From Eggerthellaceae bacterium (lineage in GTDB: Bacteria > Actinomycetota > Coriobacteriia > Coriobacteriales > Eggerthellaceae), in contig JAFXIM010000313.1 of assembly GCA_017533165.1 (NCBI GenBank), positions 1 through 7,061 of the forward strand: a stretch of 7,061 nt of DNA, in the 5' to 3' direction. The notes beneath the pieces are model-generated. The model was not told the origin of the DNA. It made no database searches and was given only the letters and a program-made list of their open reading frames with translations. The position numbers were made by a program, and so were the translations under genes. This document shows positions 6,193 through 7,061 of this stretch, in pieces (position 1 is the stretch's first letter; the number at the start of each line of letters is the position of its first letter).

Positions 6193-7061
6193 GTGACTAC
6201 ATCCGTCGCTTGGCTTGCTCCCGTTTGTGCCGCCATTGGCATCGCGGTAGCAGCCTATCTCGGATCTTGGGTCCTTAGGCAGGATCCTGGTCCGGACAAG
6301 ATGAACAGCATCTCTTTGAAGATTCAGCAGGGCGCTAAGGCCTTCCTCTTCGCAGAGTACAAGCTTCTTATCATCTTCATGGCAGTCGTTGCCATCATCA
6401 TGGCCGTGGCTCTGTCCCCGGTCACCGCTCTTGCCTTCATCACCGGTGGCGTTCTTTCCGCTGCTGCTGGTTACGTTGGCATGCATGTCGCGACTCGCGC
6501 CAACACCCGTACCGCATATGCAGCAACCGAGTCTGTTGCTAAGGCCCTCAACGTGAGCTTTAAGTCCGGCCTCACCATGGGTCTGTGCGTTGCATCCTTT
6601 GCTCTTATGGGTCTTTCCCTTTGGCTCATCCTGCTCGTTTTCGGCGTGGATACCTATGAGCTCATGCATGAGCATATCGGCATGGTCGAGGGCTTTGCTA
6701 CTGGCGCTTCTGCCGTTGCTCTGTTTGCTCGTGTTGGCGGCGGTATCTACACTAAGGCTGCTGACGTGGGCGCTGACCTCGTTGGCAAGGTTGAGGCAGG
6801 CATCCCCGAGGACGACCCGCGTAACCCCGCTACCATCGCTGACAACGTAGGCGATAACGTTGGTGACGTTGCTGGCATGGGCGCCGACCTCTTCGAGTCC
6901 TATACTGGCTCCATCCTCGCTCCGACCATCTTGGCCGTTACTTTTGCCTCCCTGGGCGGATACTTCACGGATGCTGACATCGTCTGGGCAATCTGCACTC
7001 CTGTCTGCATTGCCGCTTGCGGTATCATCACCTCCATCATCGGCCTGTTTGCAGTTCGTAC
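6193..7061 (+). CDS. hppA: Membrane-bound ion-translocating pyrophosphatase, N-terminal part (cut by window end)
   Basis: The frame is open from GTG 6193 to the window edge, giving 289 codons plus two bases, roughly 40% of a normal membrane pyrophosphatase. The enzyme hydrolyses cytoplasmic PPi and pumps H+ and/or Na+ across the membrane. Hydrophobic segments lie at about 6-28, 54-74, 76-97, 127-151, 164-183, 228-252 and 260-286. The diagnostic substrate loop is intact: GGGIYTKAADVGADLVGKVE (182-201, with D191, D195 and K199), then PEDDPRNP (205-212) and DNVGDNVGD (217-225). E235 in DLFESY occupies the helix-6 position used by Na+-pumping members (T. maritima E246), while the position used in plant H+ pumps is G239. 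The GTG start is supported by AAGGAGG with 6-nt spacing and by the typical membrane N-terminus. Codon choice looks strongly biased (AAG, GCT/GCC, ATC), like infB, suggesting high expression. The residue deciding K+ dependence is beyond the window. Confidence 0.95.
   Translation, partial: MTTSVAWLAPVCAAIGIAVAAYLGSWVLRQDPGPDKMNSISLKIQQGAKAFLFAEYKLLIIFMAVVAIIMAVALSPVTALAFITGGVLSAAAGYVGMHVATRANTRTAYAATESVAKALNVSFKSGLTMGLCVASFALMGLSLWLILLVFGVDTYELMHEHIGMVEGFATGASAVALFARVGGGIYTKAADVGADLVGKVEAGIPEDDPRNPATIADNVGDNVGDVAGMGADLFESYTGSILAPTILAVTFASLGGYFTDADIVWAICTPVCIAACGIITSIIGLFAVR

Noticed and set aside
6178..6675. A 165-codon minus-strand frame opposite hppA
   Set aside because: His-, Gly- and Asp-rich composition is the complement of membrane-helix codons, and no start context or motif is seen.
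1..7061. Mobile element, CRISPR array, tRNA, rRNA or defence system
   Set aside because: I saw no transposase or integrase motif, regularly spaced direct repeat, tRNA-like cloverleaf or defence gene. The coding space is filled by recognisable housekeeping genes.

Overview
The window is a chromosomal housekeeping segment from a bacterium. The mid-50s GC content by eye, strong AAGGAGG-type ribosome binding sites, the gene order infB-rbfA-nrnA-truB-ribF and a membrane pyrophosphatase of the kind common in anaerobes together suggest a Gram-positive anaerobe. My best guess is an actinobacterium of the class Coriobacteriia. That placement is inference from protein flavour and gene order; nothing in the window proves it.

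Bases 1-4067 (+ strand) are the 3' part of the classic nusA-infB translation/RNA operon. They hold the C-terminal third or so of initiation factor IF-2, ribosome-binding factor RbfA, a DHH/DHHA1 nanoRNase/pAp phosphatase (NrnA), tRNA pseudouridine-55 synthase TruB, and the bifunctional riboflavin kinase/FAD synthetase RibF. The five genes are packed with spacings of -1, +3, +2 and -17 nt. Each start has a purine-rich site inside the preceding gene, so one transcript with translational coupling is likely. Together they cover translation initiation, 30S maturation, degradation of very short RNAs, tRNA modification and flavin cofactor synthesis.

Bases 4095-5975 (- strand) encode a five-helix membrane protein with an extracellular sulfatase-fold domain of the lipoteichoic-acid-synthase family. 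It converges on ribF across only 27 nt. Its start has no Shine-Dalgarno sequence and lies 11 nt downstream of a perfect TATAAT, so it may be leaderless.

Bases 5976-6192 form a 217-nt divergent intergenic region. It holds candidate promoters for both flanking genes and a stable GC-rich hairpin in the predicted leader of the right-hand gene. Bases 6193-7061 (+ strand) are the first 289 codons of a membrane-bound, ion-pumping pyrophosphatase (HppA), cut by the window edge. Its helix-6 glutamate sits at the Na+-pump-type position.

I saw no mobile element, CRISPR array, tRNA or rRNA, and no gene cluster that looks like an undescribed system. The points most worth a second look are the intergenic control region, the predicted ion specificity of the pyrophosphatase, and two departures from family motifs in RibF.
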